From the NCBI GenBank assembly GCA_005408345.1, contig SEMN01000316.1, positions 1-64,000 on the forward strand: a DNA stretch of 64,000 nt. Direction: 5' to 3'. This stretch comes from Macquaria australasica. Its lineage: Eukaryota; Chordata; Actinopteri; Centrarchiformes; Percichthyidae. The notes under the pieces are model-generated. The model searched no databases, was not told where the DNA came from, and saw only the letters and a program-made list of their open reading frames with translations. The position numbers were made by a program, and so were the translations under genes. Shown here piece by piece: positions 13,391 through 25,658 of the stretch (position 1 is its first letter; each line of letters opens with the position of its first letter).

Positions 13391-13419
<29 letters not shown>
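13391..13419. repeat. (CA)n microsatellite
   Basis: Perfect CA tract of about 29 bp. Confidence 0.95.
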
Positions 13420-13421
<2 letters not shown>

Positions 13422-14126
13422 GATCATGTGTTCAGTTGCTTGCTCTGTACATCCCAGATGCTCCATTCCTTCACAACATTACTTTTCTATTTTCAGCTGT
13501 GGTCACTCTATTGTTATAGTATTGTTTTCCCATAGAGTAGAGGTCAAAAGCTAAGATGACTTATGAAACCTCTCAGTGGTGCAGCAGCTGTAATATTCAC
13601 ACTGCTAACTGATCTCTCCTCTGGTCTGCGTGTGGTTACGGGGTCAAGCTGTTTTTCAGACAGAAACATCTGGGATTTCCTCTCCCCTGAAGCTGCTGTT
13701 AGCTGGTATTTTTCTCCTTTCCTCTTAAGTGAACCTACAGTAAGTGACACAAAAGCTTTGAAAAAACTATCAGGTGTGCAAATGGTAAAAGCATCACATA
13801 TCACTGACTAACATTCCAAGTTGAATATATTACTTTTTTTTTTTTTCAAAATCCAGCGTTCAACAATTTAGTCAAATTGAAATCCATCTTCTCAAACCCC
13901 CAAACAGTCTGTCTGTGAAGCAAACACTCTCTCCAAACACTCTCCCTCAGCTATTGGGTTTCCTGCAGCTGTCGCTTTATTAAAGCTCAGCTATTGCAGA
14001 TTTTCATCTGCTTGGCAGAAGTGCCTCTTCCTGCCTATCGACCCTTTCTCTGGAGGATAATAAGCAGACAATGAAAACTCTCCCTTGGAAACCTTTTTTC
14101 TTGGGCAGGAAAATGATTCCTGGCAG

Positions 14127-14153
14127 GAGAGAGAGAGAGAGAGAGAGAGAGAG
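14127..14153. repeat. (GA)n microsatellite
   Basis: Perfect GA tract of about 27 bp. Confidence 0.95.
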
Positions 14154-16460
14154 TCCAGTGGTTTCCCTGTGTCACATGCAGCACCACATCACGACAACAT
14201 GAGCAAAGAGGAGTCATGTGCATTTCCTGCACCATCTTAGATAAGCAACACAACAAGCTGTGAAGAAATAAGTCTTCACTTGTTTTTGGGACAATATTAT
14301 CACAAAAGCATCTTTGAGTATCTCAAGTAGGGTTTTACACATAATCCTGAATATAGAGGCAAAGGAAAAGTCATAAGGGGTTACATGGGTATTCATTTAA
14401 ATTCCTGTTTAATTCATCCAAATGGTCTCAGGCTGTCTGGCACGGCTCTTCATATGGTGAACATTTCTCATGGGTGTGCCGGGGTACCCCAGATGCTTTT
14501 GTCTTACGGTTGTTTAGCAGCTGCGTAAAAGCGGCGAGGACAAAGACCTATCTGTGGAGGGTTGAATACACTCAGTGGGCACACAGCCAACAGCTCAATC
14601 CTACAGGCTCCCACAGTTGAAAAGCAGACTAATGCATTCTGCTCTCCCTCCTCACAGATGATCTTTCAGGGAAATTAGCTGGAGGCCCTCTTATGTCTAC
14701 TCATTTCACCTAAATACTTCAACATCTGAACTGTGGTCACGTCGAGCTCCTAAATAATTATCTACTGTATATTTTGCTTTTTTATGCACTGTCTGCTTTC
14801 TGCATACACACCTCCTCACCCTCGTCTCTGGAGTGTGGAAAAATATCAACGTAGCATCTTTGACAACTCCAAAAGGTTTCTGAAGGGAGATTCTTAAGCC
14901 TGGATTTGGGTTTACTACTTGCCAGTTAATTAAGCCAAAGATTTTAAATGTAAACAAAGGGGAGGAAGCCCGGGTGAAGCTCAGGTAAAGCAAGCAGCAA
15001 GCACCACCTGGCTAACTGACCACAATAGGCTGAGACACCTGTTGATCAACCAAACATAGTCTACTTGTCTTTAAGCCTTACTATCTTATTAATGGAGCAA
15101 AACAGCTCTGTGTTAAAACGAACACAAGGGGCTGCTTTGGTGGGAGCGTGTTGCTTCAGGTACCAACGAGACATGAAACAGGATCGAGGAAGTCCAGTCT
15201 GAGTAACAGATCAGTGAGTCTGAATGCTTCTCAGATGCCAAAACAGTTGAGCTGGGATCAACTTTTTCACCGAACGAGAGGCCTCTGTGCAGGAGGCCTC
15301 TGCATTGGCACCACAGCTACGTCTGAGTTCTTTCACGCAAGGCTAAAGTCAGTCTAAACGCGACCTTAGAGTGCAACTTCTGCAACTGGCTTCAGCATTT
15401 AACCCTGGTGGTCACCCCATGGCTCGAATCATCTGGCCATCACAGAGTAGAGGCAGTAGCTAGCACAGGCCTCCCTGCCACAGACATCATTTTGTGTAGA
15501 GTAGCAATCACATTGTTCAGTGACTGCATTATGATCTATTTACTTGCTTACCCAAGACTGGCAAGTGGAAAATAGGTCATTCTGAGAAAAACATTATTGA
15601 CTTATTTGATCAATGTCCCCTGCTCATGTGATTTGGAGGCAGTGCAGTGTTTTTGGTGCCGTTGCCGTAGCAAATGTGGTCATACAGAGTGCTGTAATGT
15701 GGTTTACTGTAGATGGCAGAAAGTCCTGCCGTGGGGCTGGATGCCTGTTGAATGAGTGAGTCACTGTTCATCAGCTGCAGGGGCTCTTTGCTTTCCCCAA
15801 CCTATTATTTCCCACAGGCCTTCTGGAACAATCATCTGACCGAACAAAACACTGATATAGATTGCTGCTCGACTGGCAAATATCACTGTCTGCACTCTAT
15901 GTACTGTGCATTCACTGATGCAAACACATTGTAAAACCGAAGAAATAAATTAGACCGTATTATGCATGCAGTTTAACCTTGAAAATCGTGGGTGATTTTC
16001 TGAAGTCTTGCAGATGAGATAAAGGCAAGATTGTATTTTGGGCATATTTTATACAACACCAGGGTTCAGCTGCCTGTGCATATCTGGAAGCCTTTGGTCT
16101 TTTGCATATAGGGTATTTTCAGATATTTAAATGCCATTCCGTCTACTATGTGGCAGTGTGACTGTGACATCGCTCTAAAAAGGGTGAACTTGCGCATGCG
16201 CGCACACACACACACATACACATACAGAGAGAGAGAGTCACCCACTTGCATCTGTTCTGTTCAACTGTGAATAGGCTTTTAGTAAAAGTGACGGCCAAGG
16301 CACATGCTTGAACAAGCATCCCCACTCAGGAACTTCTATTCCTATCATTTCATGTCACAATACTCAATGGCCCTCTTTGTTGTCAGAGGAGTTGTTAAGC
16401 TCAACAAATTAGCATGACTGCTCTGGCAGACCTGCAGGGCTGAAGAGAAACAAAAAGAAA

Positions 16461-16483
16461 TATATATATATATATATATATAT
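16461..16483. repeat. (TA)n microsatellite
   Basis: Perfect TA tract of about 23 bp, flanked by aaa and ttt so that the whole forms a short palindrome. Confidence 0.9.
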
Positions 16484-19400
16484 TTCTAAAGGAGGAAAGG
16501 AGACCCAGAGAGAGAGAGATGAGGGAGATTTCAGAGGAAACAAAGTGGAGCAGGAAGGGAAGCAGGAGATGAGGTCTTGATTGAATTATGTAAAAGGGGT
16601 CTCTTTTTTAGAGCTGAACAGTTGCAAAAAGTACTGTATGGGCTCTGCTGTATAATTACCAAAGATGCTCTGTCATATCCTATGCCAAATGGAAAGAAGC
16701 CCAGAAATCATGTAACTATGACAGCAACTACCTCATTATGGGGGATATTCAGTGTAATTAATGATCGCAAACTGAAGACGAAAAGCAATTTAGGAATTAT
16801 TGATGGTGACATAAAAATGTGGGATCAGTCGTAAAAAGGTTAGCGCATACTTTATTTGGACTGAACCAGATTTCAGACTCAGGGAATTCAAGGAAGGCAT
16901 CTTTTTGGAGTTTACAAGAGAATGCTTTGATTCAAACAAACAAACACAAAACAGCAAAGTTCAATTTTGCTCTCAGCACCCTTTGGCCATCTCTGCAGTG
17001 ACTCATTCTCACAGTCCTGTGTTTTTCTCTGCATCTCTTGGAAACAGAAGCATGCGCATGACCTACAGTTTGCCTCGGAGGACGGTATCGCCATGAGTCG
17101 ACTAAAAGCAGGGGGAAATTATCTGACTCTCTGTTATTGCTCTGCCATCAGTTGACAAGTTGTTGATTCCAAGAGTGCAAAAAAACACCTCCGCTGGCGC
17201 AGCATTAGCAGTCACGGGTCTTTCCTCTCCACAGACTCAGGACGCAGGGTCACAGCACATGCAGTCCACCACGTGCGTCTGTGACAGTGATCTCTGCTGA
17301 TGTGTGAGCTAAATAATCAGACACTTTCCAGACATCCTAGTTCAGATGGAGGAGGAACGCACCTCGGAGACACTTCACAGACACACATGTAAAAATCATT
17401 ATGAAGGACACCGTCCAACTCCTGTGTTTGCGGATCATCGAAGAACAGAATCAATCAGAGGATTTTAACATGAAGTCTTCACTATAATTAAGAGACTATT
17501 AACATTTGACACCAGGTTTAGGCCTCTACTTGTACACCAGCAAATGGTATGAGTCAGTAACAGCTGAGCCGTTGAACTACAGCACACTGTTAAATTAAAG
17601 ACACATTCAAAACTGTCAGCTGTGATTAACTCTCTTTTTCTTGAATTACTCAAAAACAATGATGTAACATTTGGATCTGGTTTGCATCCAGCCTTGATGA
17701 CCTTTTCCACAAGACCACCACGCTGAATACTAAACACTCTGACTAGAAGGTTCAGGAGTTTCCATAAGGAAAAACAATCTTTCCCTTTTTTGCCATCAGG
17801 ATCTGGCTCCAAGAAGAACAGACACAGTGTTCTCAGTCGTGTCCATAATTTGCTGTATTTGATTAGTTCAATCTCCTGTCATAAGACAGCTTTAAACGTT
17901 AAGCACATAATTGAATTGTATTTGTAAAAGACAGGCCTTGAAAAGATGGTTAATTTTCCACACTGTATGAGACTGAGAGCTTCTAAACTGTTTTGGTTTT
18001 TTTTACAAATGTGTCTTGAACACGACCAACTTAAACTTTGTTTATGTTTGACATATTTCTTCTCTACAGTTCAAGGGCTACAATCCGCAGCAAGGAAACT
18101 GTGTTAAGCTTCCTACGCAGTGTCATGTCGTGCTTTTCTTGCTAAAATGAATATGATCATCACATGCAAGAAAGAACAGTTATATTTTCAGGCCAACACT
18201 TTCTCTTCAGATGTTTGGCTCAGTGACGAAATATCTAAGTAGAACTGAAAGCACAATTTTCTCCTGCGTGTTTAGTTATCAAGGAGGCTCTTGGCAACCA
18301 AATACTGTTGGGTGGGTAATTGTCACAGGACTAACACCAAGAACCTAACAAGATATTTGTGGAAAATGACTTGCTGTCTCCCTCTGAATTGAGCTCAGCG
18401 GACTGACGCCAAGTTATCCTCCCACATCCTTCACACAGGCCGATGCTCTGTTAAACCGCTCACCTCGAGGACAGAGGAGAATCTCCCTGAAAAACATGTG
18501 GCCCCTCTGTGAGGTGAAGGTCACTGTAAAATCAAGTCAGACATAAGTTATATAACCTGCGAATGACATCTTCACTTCGCAGCTCCTAACACAATCACCC
18601 TCAAGACATCCTGTTTATTTTGGGCTTCATGCACAAAGTTAATCCAGTCTCTGTTTTCAAAGTGATTTCACATGAAACACAGCAAATCGCAGCACAGCAG
18701 TATGATATCCGTTTCTCGGACACAACAAAAGGCAACCTTTGCAGCAACTAGCAAGTCTCCAAATGAATATACTCATGCCCACAACAACAGGCTGTACTAT
18801 TTCTCCTGAAAGGGCCATGGAGAATCTTTGAATATAAAATGGGAGCCTTAGCAAGTGGACAATGCACAAAGGTCGATTGCCATGCAGAGTAATATCCGCT
18901 ATGAGACAGTGAAAGAGGGTCTGTGGGGAATTAGTTCACAGGGTATCCGCTCTGAAACTTGCAAATCAGTGAACTTCTCTCTCTACATTAAGAGCCACTG
19001 AAGTCGCACAAAGGAGCAGCTCCAAATTAGGAGCACAAAGACGCCTCTGTGAGAGCTTCAGAGCGAATTAATGAGCACTGATACACATTCGCACACAGTG
19101 TTCTTCCCTGGCCTCAGCTGCACCGTGGCGAACAACACAAGCCAATAAACGCTGCCCAAAACCGACGCAAAACGCAACCAAACAAACCCAAATTGGTAGA
19201 ATTATAATTATTGGATCCATTCTGTGTCATTTTACTGGAAAATATCTAGCCCAGTGCAGGATGAGAACAGTTGGGAGTGATAGCTGGCTGTATTTCCTGT
19301 GTACTGTCCCATCTGGTCCACAGTTTATCACTGTCTCAAAGCCTTAAAGTTAGCAAGAAGTTACTAAGCATCCATGGCATGAGCGCCTCACTCCTCCCAT

Positions 19401-20167
19401 GCATCCCCCCAGGTTGGGAGCACAGATGGCCAACACTTGGGACTGATTTAAAGATGGGACAGTCTCAGCTCAGCCCTTCAGATAGCAATTACAAGCATAA
19501 CACACAGCATGCAGGCTTCAGCTATGGAGCATCTGACTAATACAACATGTTGCCTGTTAGGTTTTTTCCAGTAACTTTTAGTCATTCTTTACCAGCAAAA
19601 AATACTGTGCAGTTTGGTTGGGAAATACAACCACAACAACCTTTCACCTTCATGACAGTCATTATCAAAGCTTGCAACATGGTCACTCACTGCTGACCAA
19701 TAGTGATCAATAAAGACTGATAATGAAAGGCGTGGCCGGTTGAAACTAGTTTTGATCAATTAGATCACCCCCATAGTTGAGCAGTAAGGCCCCATTGAAA
19801 GCAGGAGTAAGAGAGACAGTTAGAGGCAGCAAGTTGATCTGGACTTAACACCTCGGCAGACTCGCACAGAGTTGACTGCAGGAATCCTGAGACTTAATCT
19901 CTCTAATCGCTTTCCTCGGGTTGCTTCAGCAGGCTGCTCTAATACCGATTCTCATGAAACCGGGTCAGGTAAACAGCCTATACTTCCGCAGCACTACTTG
20001 TTAGAAGTTGAAATCAGTTTGGTTTATATTAAAACAATCGGCGCGCCCCGTAAATTGGAGCGACAGTAACAAAGTATGAGGCACGCTGTCATCACGAAAA
20101 GGCGATATGTATATGCGTCTTTTAGCTACACTTGAGCATTAGTTGGTAAAAAATAAACACAACTTAC

Positions 20168-20310
20168 CCATTTTTGTAAGTTTCCCAAAGCGCCCGAAGT
20201 TAAGAGATCAGCTGAAAGTTGAGCCCCGGCTACACTGATGTTGCGTCCTGGGATGCACACTGGCCGCCTGGCTGCTCAAACACTCAACTCTGCGTCTCTT
20301 TGGAGACAGC
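20168..20310 (-). CDS. gpm6b: Candidate first exon of gpm6b (5' leader plus ATGG)
   Basis: Read on the minus strand, a leader runs towards 20172 and then gives aaaaATGG|gtaagt, with ATG at 20171-20169 and the donor at 20167. Genes of the proteolipid M6 family (PLP1, GPM6A, GPM6B) typically have a first exon that encodes only the initiator Met and the first base of the Gly codon, which is exactly this layout. GPM6B is a four-pass neuronal and glial membrane glycoprotein. In human Xp22.2, GPM6B lies on the minus strand upstream of plus-strand GLRA2, as here. The second exon is not visible between here and base 1, so intron 1 would exceed 20 kb. The upper end of the exon is a guess. Evidence is positional and structural only; a chance ATGG-donor remains possible. 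Confidence 0.45.
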
Positions 20311-20315
20311 CTGGT

Positions 20316-20323
20316 TGACGTCA
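20316..20323. promoter_or_regulatory. Perfect CRE palindrome TGACGTCA, candidate gpm6b promoter
   Basis: TGACGTCA is the full CREB/ATF site. It lies about 145 bp upstream (minus-strand sense) of the candidate gpm6b start codon, within a locally CpG-richer patch (about 20170-20350). Confidence 0.5.
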
Positions 20324-20339
20324 CCACAGAGGGGATTAC

Positions 20340-23300
20340 TGATGGGAGGACGGAGCCCCCTCCCTCACCTCCTCAGCCCTCATCAGAAAGTTTCACTGCT
20401 CACTCAACATATCATCATGAGCCACTTTTATCTTGAAGCATTCCTGCAATCCTGTAAGCTGCACAAAGTCCTCCAGTAAACATAGAATGGAGGTGCCTGG
20501 ATTATCGTAAACATTATCAGAAAGTTGATCAAATAAACTGATTTCAGTCAAGATTATACCATGCAGCTCAAACAAGGGTTCTCTGTGCTATTGTTCACCA
20601 GAAACACATACCAAGACAAAGTTGAGGATAAGGTGTTATCGGGTCCGCTGTGTCAAACTGACAACAGACAGATGAGGTCAGAGACCACAAACTGCAGAGT
20701 CAGGAATAATTCTAGCACTGGTTTGTGCCTCTCATGTATTACCATTACACTGCAGTCACAGAGCTAAGCATTTGTTTATCAGAAAAATAAATGACCAGCG
20801 ATCTTTGAAAAACTGAGCTGTGACTGTATTTCCTAATCCAGCTACCCAGAAAAGTCAAATCTCTTTGCTTGTTTTGCACAACACAAGAAAAATATTAACA
20901 TGTTTTAAATGAAAATTTAAAATAGATCAGTGCAACATCAGTATATACAAATATAACTGTTCATAAAGATTTTTTATTTTGTTTCATATCATACAAATTG
21001 AGCACAGACATAATTCCGGCTACCTGGAAATGCAGTTGTAATGTGGGAAATGGGTTAAAAATGTACTTTTTTTTATTGTGCAACAGATGGAATATTTTTT
21101 TATCCGGATGGTTGGAAGAGTCTTTGAGGATTCTGGAAAATACCTTCAGAACAGCATTAAGTGTTAAACGACCTTCTGGGTGCACTGGGGATTTACTCTT
21201 TTGGAAAAACAGATGCTTAGCTCTGTGACTTGAATGCAATGGTTACAAATGAGAAGCAAAACTGGGGCTAGAATAATTCTGTTGTCCTCTTATGAGTCAA
21301 AAAAGGACTATACCACATAAACATACATTGAGAGAATGTATTACATAATACTGTAAATACATATGCAGATAATATTTAATAACGCCCCTTCTACCCATCT
21401 ACCATGTCCATCTAAATACATATGTGCACACAAACATGCATGAATCAGTACACATAGTAATCTACACTTATACATGCATATATTTACGTTCATAGATTTA
21501 AAGAGTCTGTGGGAAATAAAACAAAAGTAACCTTTTTTTTGCATACGTACTTGCATGCATACCCACATAGGCATGGGTGCATAAGGTGTCTGATTTTAAA
21601 GATATCTCTCATGTTTGACATTACTTCTGTGGACTGGAATAAATTACAGTCTTTCACAAAGATGAGGCCTTTACAGAAACAATGCCAATCACCATCAGTC
21701 CAGTGTGCTGGTATCCGGTATCCAAGGAGTTCTGAGCACCCCCTAATCCAATCCAGTCTTTTCACCGGTGGCCAAGTGGCAACTCTCAATGGGTTGTTTC
21801 ATGGCCAAACATGGCATCTGCCCAACATGACAAACACAAAAGCCTCCGAAAGACAAATATTTAACTGGTCAACTTCAGCATTACAAAGACAATATCATCT
21901 TTTTTTCCTAAATATATATTTTTTATTTTCAATCCACTGTGCACATTTATTTATTCTTTTTTTTGTTTGCTTTCCATTTCATTTGTGGGCTGTGATGGCG
22001 TAAGTGTCAACAAGTCAGGTTTCCTTTTTCAATATTTTCACATTCGTGTTTCTTCCATCTGTAAACTGCTTGTGTGGATGCCCAACAATACAGATGTGCT
22101 GTCCAAATATATTATGACCTAAATCTGTGAGTGATCGACATGGCAAACATGATAAAGAAGTATATTTGATCACTTATATTAAATATGTTTTTCTCTGTAT
22201 TTCAAAGCTCATTTTATCATTCAGTTCTATTCATTCAATTCTCCAATCATTCTTAAATTATTTACCTTATGTGACACAAGCCACGCACAGTAAGCAGGTG
22301 TGCCATACAGAATATATTTGTCTGATATAGTATGGGACTGTTATTAGAAATCTGCATCTCCACAAACTGGAGGTCCGACGAGCTCTCTGGTGTGCTTTCT
22401 GTCCGTGTGCATGAGCTGCATGTCATTGTGTGTGGACCTGCATGGGAACATTCCAGCACTGTGCTGGCTGTTACAGCAGGCACAGCAGCTGGCAGACAGC
22501 AGGCATGCAACTGTTATTAGGGTGGACCATGGCAAAACAAAACACATCACACAAAGCCTTTTTATCTGACATTACACAGTACATATGGTCATGTCACTTA
22601 TAGAGCAAAACACCCAGGACATGATGTTTTACTTTATTGGTGGCTGCTGTATGCAGCAGAAAACCTTCAAAAATGGGCACTTAGCAGGTTTTGCTGTCCA
22701 GCACTGAATCAGACCCTGGACAAAGCTGTCTGGAGCTGTCCGCCCGCTGCTTTATGAAGGTTTGACTGGCGCAAACTAATATTTCAAAAATCTCATATGG
22801 GCAAAGTATCAGATACAGTAATACATGTCTTTCTTAACTCTTACCAAAGAGGCAATATAAGGAGAAACAGCTGAAAGCCGAACATTTCTTGAAGCAATTT
22901 TTTCTCTTTCTAATTAATGTCATGTTTCTAATTAAGAATAAGTACAGTGAAACAGGGATGATGGCAGGCAGTAGAGGCAAATTGAGGTAATCCTGCAGCG
23001 TTTAATTGCAAATAAAGAAAAGCTGTTGAAGCGCTGTACTCAACACAACAGCCACCATGGTTACAAACCACTGGGAAAATGGCAGACACCGTGAATGGGC
23101 TCAAAGTAAGAGGCGGTTTAAGGCGTACTCAGAGTGAAGTTGGCATCAGATCGAATGTTACACGACTTGCTTGGACAATTCTGGCCTGCAAAGCGTTCTT
23201 TAATGTGTCGGGTCATGATGTTTGCGAAACAGAACCTGTATGACAAAACCTCTCTGCTCACATGAAATAACCTGAAAGAGCTCCTAGTTTCAAAATAATA

Positions 23301-25092
23301 CAAAGCATTACAAAACATCTCTTTTCTGGGAGATATGATGTGCAGTATTGAATGTGTGCTAAAGATAATTCAACTGATTACTTCAGTTCAGTCCAAATAC
23401 CTTTCTTAGGGTAAACAGGTGTTAAGAAATGCATCAGCAAACATCCAGTTATTGCACACGTTTACTCAAAAGGCTCAGTGAGGTTAGTGCAGACAAAGTC
23501 CTCCTTCCAGCTCAAATGTTTTGTGGCTGAATCTGTGGGCGCTCATTATACAAGGACACATTTGACAGCTTTTCTAGAAAAGTCATGGTTCAGCAAACAC
23601 AGCTAAAATATTCTTTTATATGCATCTTTGTGCTTTTTGTGTCTTTATTCTTTGTCACAGAGACATTGTGTCATATTACTATTTATAAATAAAGACTTGA
23701 TGCAGCTGATGATGATATTGTCTGTTAAAGAATCACTTCAGTATCACGTTTATGCTGTCAGGTGAAAACTGTGTATCTCCAACATTGCTGGCTTTCACAT
23801 TTTAAGATGAGTTGAAGGCTCAGTTGCTCCTCGATGGTTTAAGAAAATTCTCAGAACCCACTGAATATTGTTCATTTGAACGTAAGCAACCAACTCAATA
23901 GAAAATGTGGGAGAGTGTAAATAACTATAACATATTGTATTCATATGTAAAATCAAATCCCTTTGAACTTAAAGAATGCAACTGTTCCTGAGACTTTGAC
24001 CTTGCAGTGAAGTGAACAACATATGAGGTTTAGTGTGGAATTAACATCTGGTTTAGTATTTGAGGAGAAGTGGAAAATAATGTTTCACTGTGATGACGGG
24101 AGAAAAATACAGAGGAAATATATTGTTTACCACTACCCACAAAAGGCTATCAAAAGAGTTTAATCTATTCAACTTGCCTATAAAACTAAATCCTGCTTAC
24201 AAGTTGGAAACATATGCCACTTAGGGACAAAATATGTTTGTGTTTGAATCTTTTATCTATTGTTTTTCTGCACTAATCCCCAACTTGACTGGGTATTTCT
24301 TATTATGTCAACTTTTATTGAATCTTAAAATTGGCCTCTAATCAAGTGAGCTCTCGATGGGGTTTAACAAAATAAACGTCATGTCTTGGAAGGGTTTTGT
24401 AGGTATGTCAGTCTCTGGTGGAGGTTCTGCAAACACAACGCATCACCAGTGCTTATGAGTCAAAACAGACAGTGGTGAAGTACTGGTGGATGAGTCCAGC
24501 AGTTCAAGGGGAGTGATGAACATGTAAGCAGCGGTGAGCTCATGTAATTTATCGCCCACGAGGCCCCAGGCAGAGGGCAGTCACAAAACAGCTCCACGCA
24601 CAGCTGGGGGCTGGGCAGGAAGTTACATCCAGGCTAGTTATCTCCTCAAGCCTCAATGTGTAAAAAGAGAGAATAAAAAATATTTAAAACAAAAACGTAC
24701 GTTACCGTTAGATCCCTGTGGATACACATGCATGAAATGGAGTGAGAAAACAGAGTGTAGCAGCACTGCAAATTGCGTTGCATCTGCTGCCTTTGATTTC
24801 TGGTGGTGTTAAGAGTGAAAAGAGTTGGGAGTGGCCAGATTTGGAGGACTCGACAGACGGACTTAACTCTGGGAATGGAAAAACAAAGAGCAGCTCTGCA
24901 CACCCTCGTGACTCTGCCTCCAGAGATAATTGGGTCACTGCAACTCTGTTACTCTCCACGGTATACAAAACGCATCATGAAGAAACCATCCTCTGTGAGC
25001 TGAATGTTAAAACCTTCCTGTACATGTACAACAAGGGGATAACAGAAATATGACAGGAAGGAAGTTGAAATGGATACAGGACCAGAGTTAGT
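20340..25092. other. Intergenic stretch without recognisable genes
   Basis: AT-rich, with frequent stops in all frames and no convincing exon. It presumably belongs to the gpm6b-glra2 intergenic space. I see no named feature in it. Confidence 0.5.
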
Positions 25093-25110
25093 TAATCTTG
25101 ATTGGATACT
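25093..25110. repeat. Target-site duplication, left copy
   Basis: taatcttgattggatact, identical over 18 bp to 25641-25658. Confidence 0.9.
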
Positions 25111-25286
25111 AAACTGTTTGTGCATTTATTTTGGCATTGCCCAATTTGTGAAGAATTTCTGGCAAAACCTATGTGCTTTTATTACTGAAAACAATGATTA
25201 AAGTTTTATCGTACTTTGGATGCATGTATTGTTTGGTCTCCTGGAAACTAATACACAAAAAAACATTAATGTGTGCAGGATTAATC

Positions 25287-25335
<49 letters not shown>

Positions 25336-25640
25336 GGCCAAATGCCATATCCATGAATGTAAATTTACAGGTGAGAAACCATGCTTTATTGCCTTTAGCA
25401 AAGAGTTCAAACAATACATGTATTCCGTTCAATACTCTATAAAACAAAAGGCAATTAAAGCAATAACAGCATGTACTATGTTTAAAATAGATCTTTGTCC
25501 CCCTAGCGTTAAATTACAGCGTTAAAAAAAAATACTGTTTTTTTTATTCTTTCCTCTCTTTTTTTTATTTATGTGTTCCCTTTTGCACATGTTGTGTACT
25601 TGTAAGTTGTTTCTATTATGAGAAAGAAAGAAAAATATTA
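25111..25640 (+). mobile_element. 5'-truncated L1-like LINE with 18-bp target-site duplications
   Basis: The element starts inside the C-terminal part of a reverse-transcriptase ORF: one frame reads HLFWHCPICEEF (25118 on), a motif typical of L1-clade ORF2 ends. After frame breaks and a (TTA)n expansion, another frame reads AKCHIHECKFTGEKPCFIAF and SKEFKQYMYSV, again typical of the L1 ORF2 tail. The 3' end is A-rich (gagaaagaaagaaaaatatta). Perfect copies of taatcttgattggatact flank it at 25093-25110 and 25641-25658. Truncation at the 5' end, an A-rich tail and long target-site duplications are the signature of target-primed reverse transcription. The copy is dead, with several stops and frameshifts. 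Confidence 0.85.
25287..25335. repeat. (TTA)n microsatellite inside the LINE ORF
   Basis: About 16 TTA units. They sit where L1 ORF2 proteins often have a run of Ile/Leu before the AKxxIHxxKF motif, so the array probably grew from a short coding run. Confidence 0.9.
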
Positions 25641-25658
25641 TAATCTTGATTGGATACT
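25641..25658. repeat. Target-site duplication, right copy
   Basis: taatcttgattggatact, directly after the A-rich tail of the LINE. Confidence 0.9.

Larger units (their letters stand above)
4675..20050. other. 15-kb stretch without recognisable coding exons
   Basis: I see microsatellites (5705, 12220, 13391, 14127, 16461), a purine-rich patch around 6000-6400 and a poly-C run at 10685. I found nothing encoding a known protein on either strand. In particular, the expected Cys-rich second exon of the PLP/M6 family is not visible on the minus strand. If the 20.2-kb exon is gpm6b, this stretch is its first intron. Part of 4711-4790 resembles the interspersed repeat found at 40.1 kb. Confidence 0.55.

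Noticed and set aside
21509..22003. 164-codon plus-strand frame, the longest one in the 20-25 kb gap
   Set aside because: No domain, biased hydrophobic tail from T-rich sequence, and no splice or promoter context; length is compatible with chance.
25169..25525. Four overlapping frames with poly-Ile, poly-Leu or poly-Asn
   Set aside because: All are readings of the (TTA)n array. Only the LINE reverse-transcriptase tail is meaningful, and it is broken.
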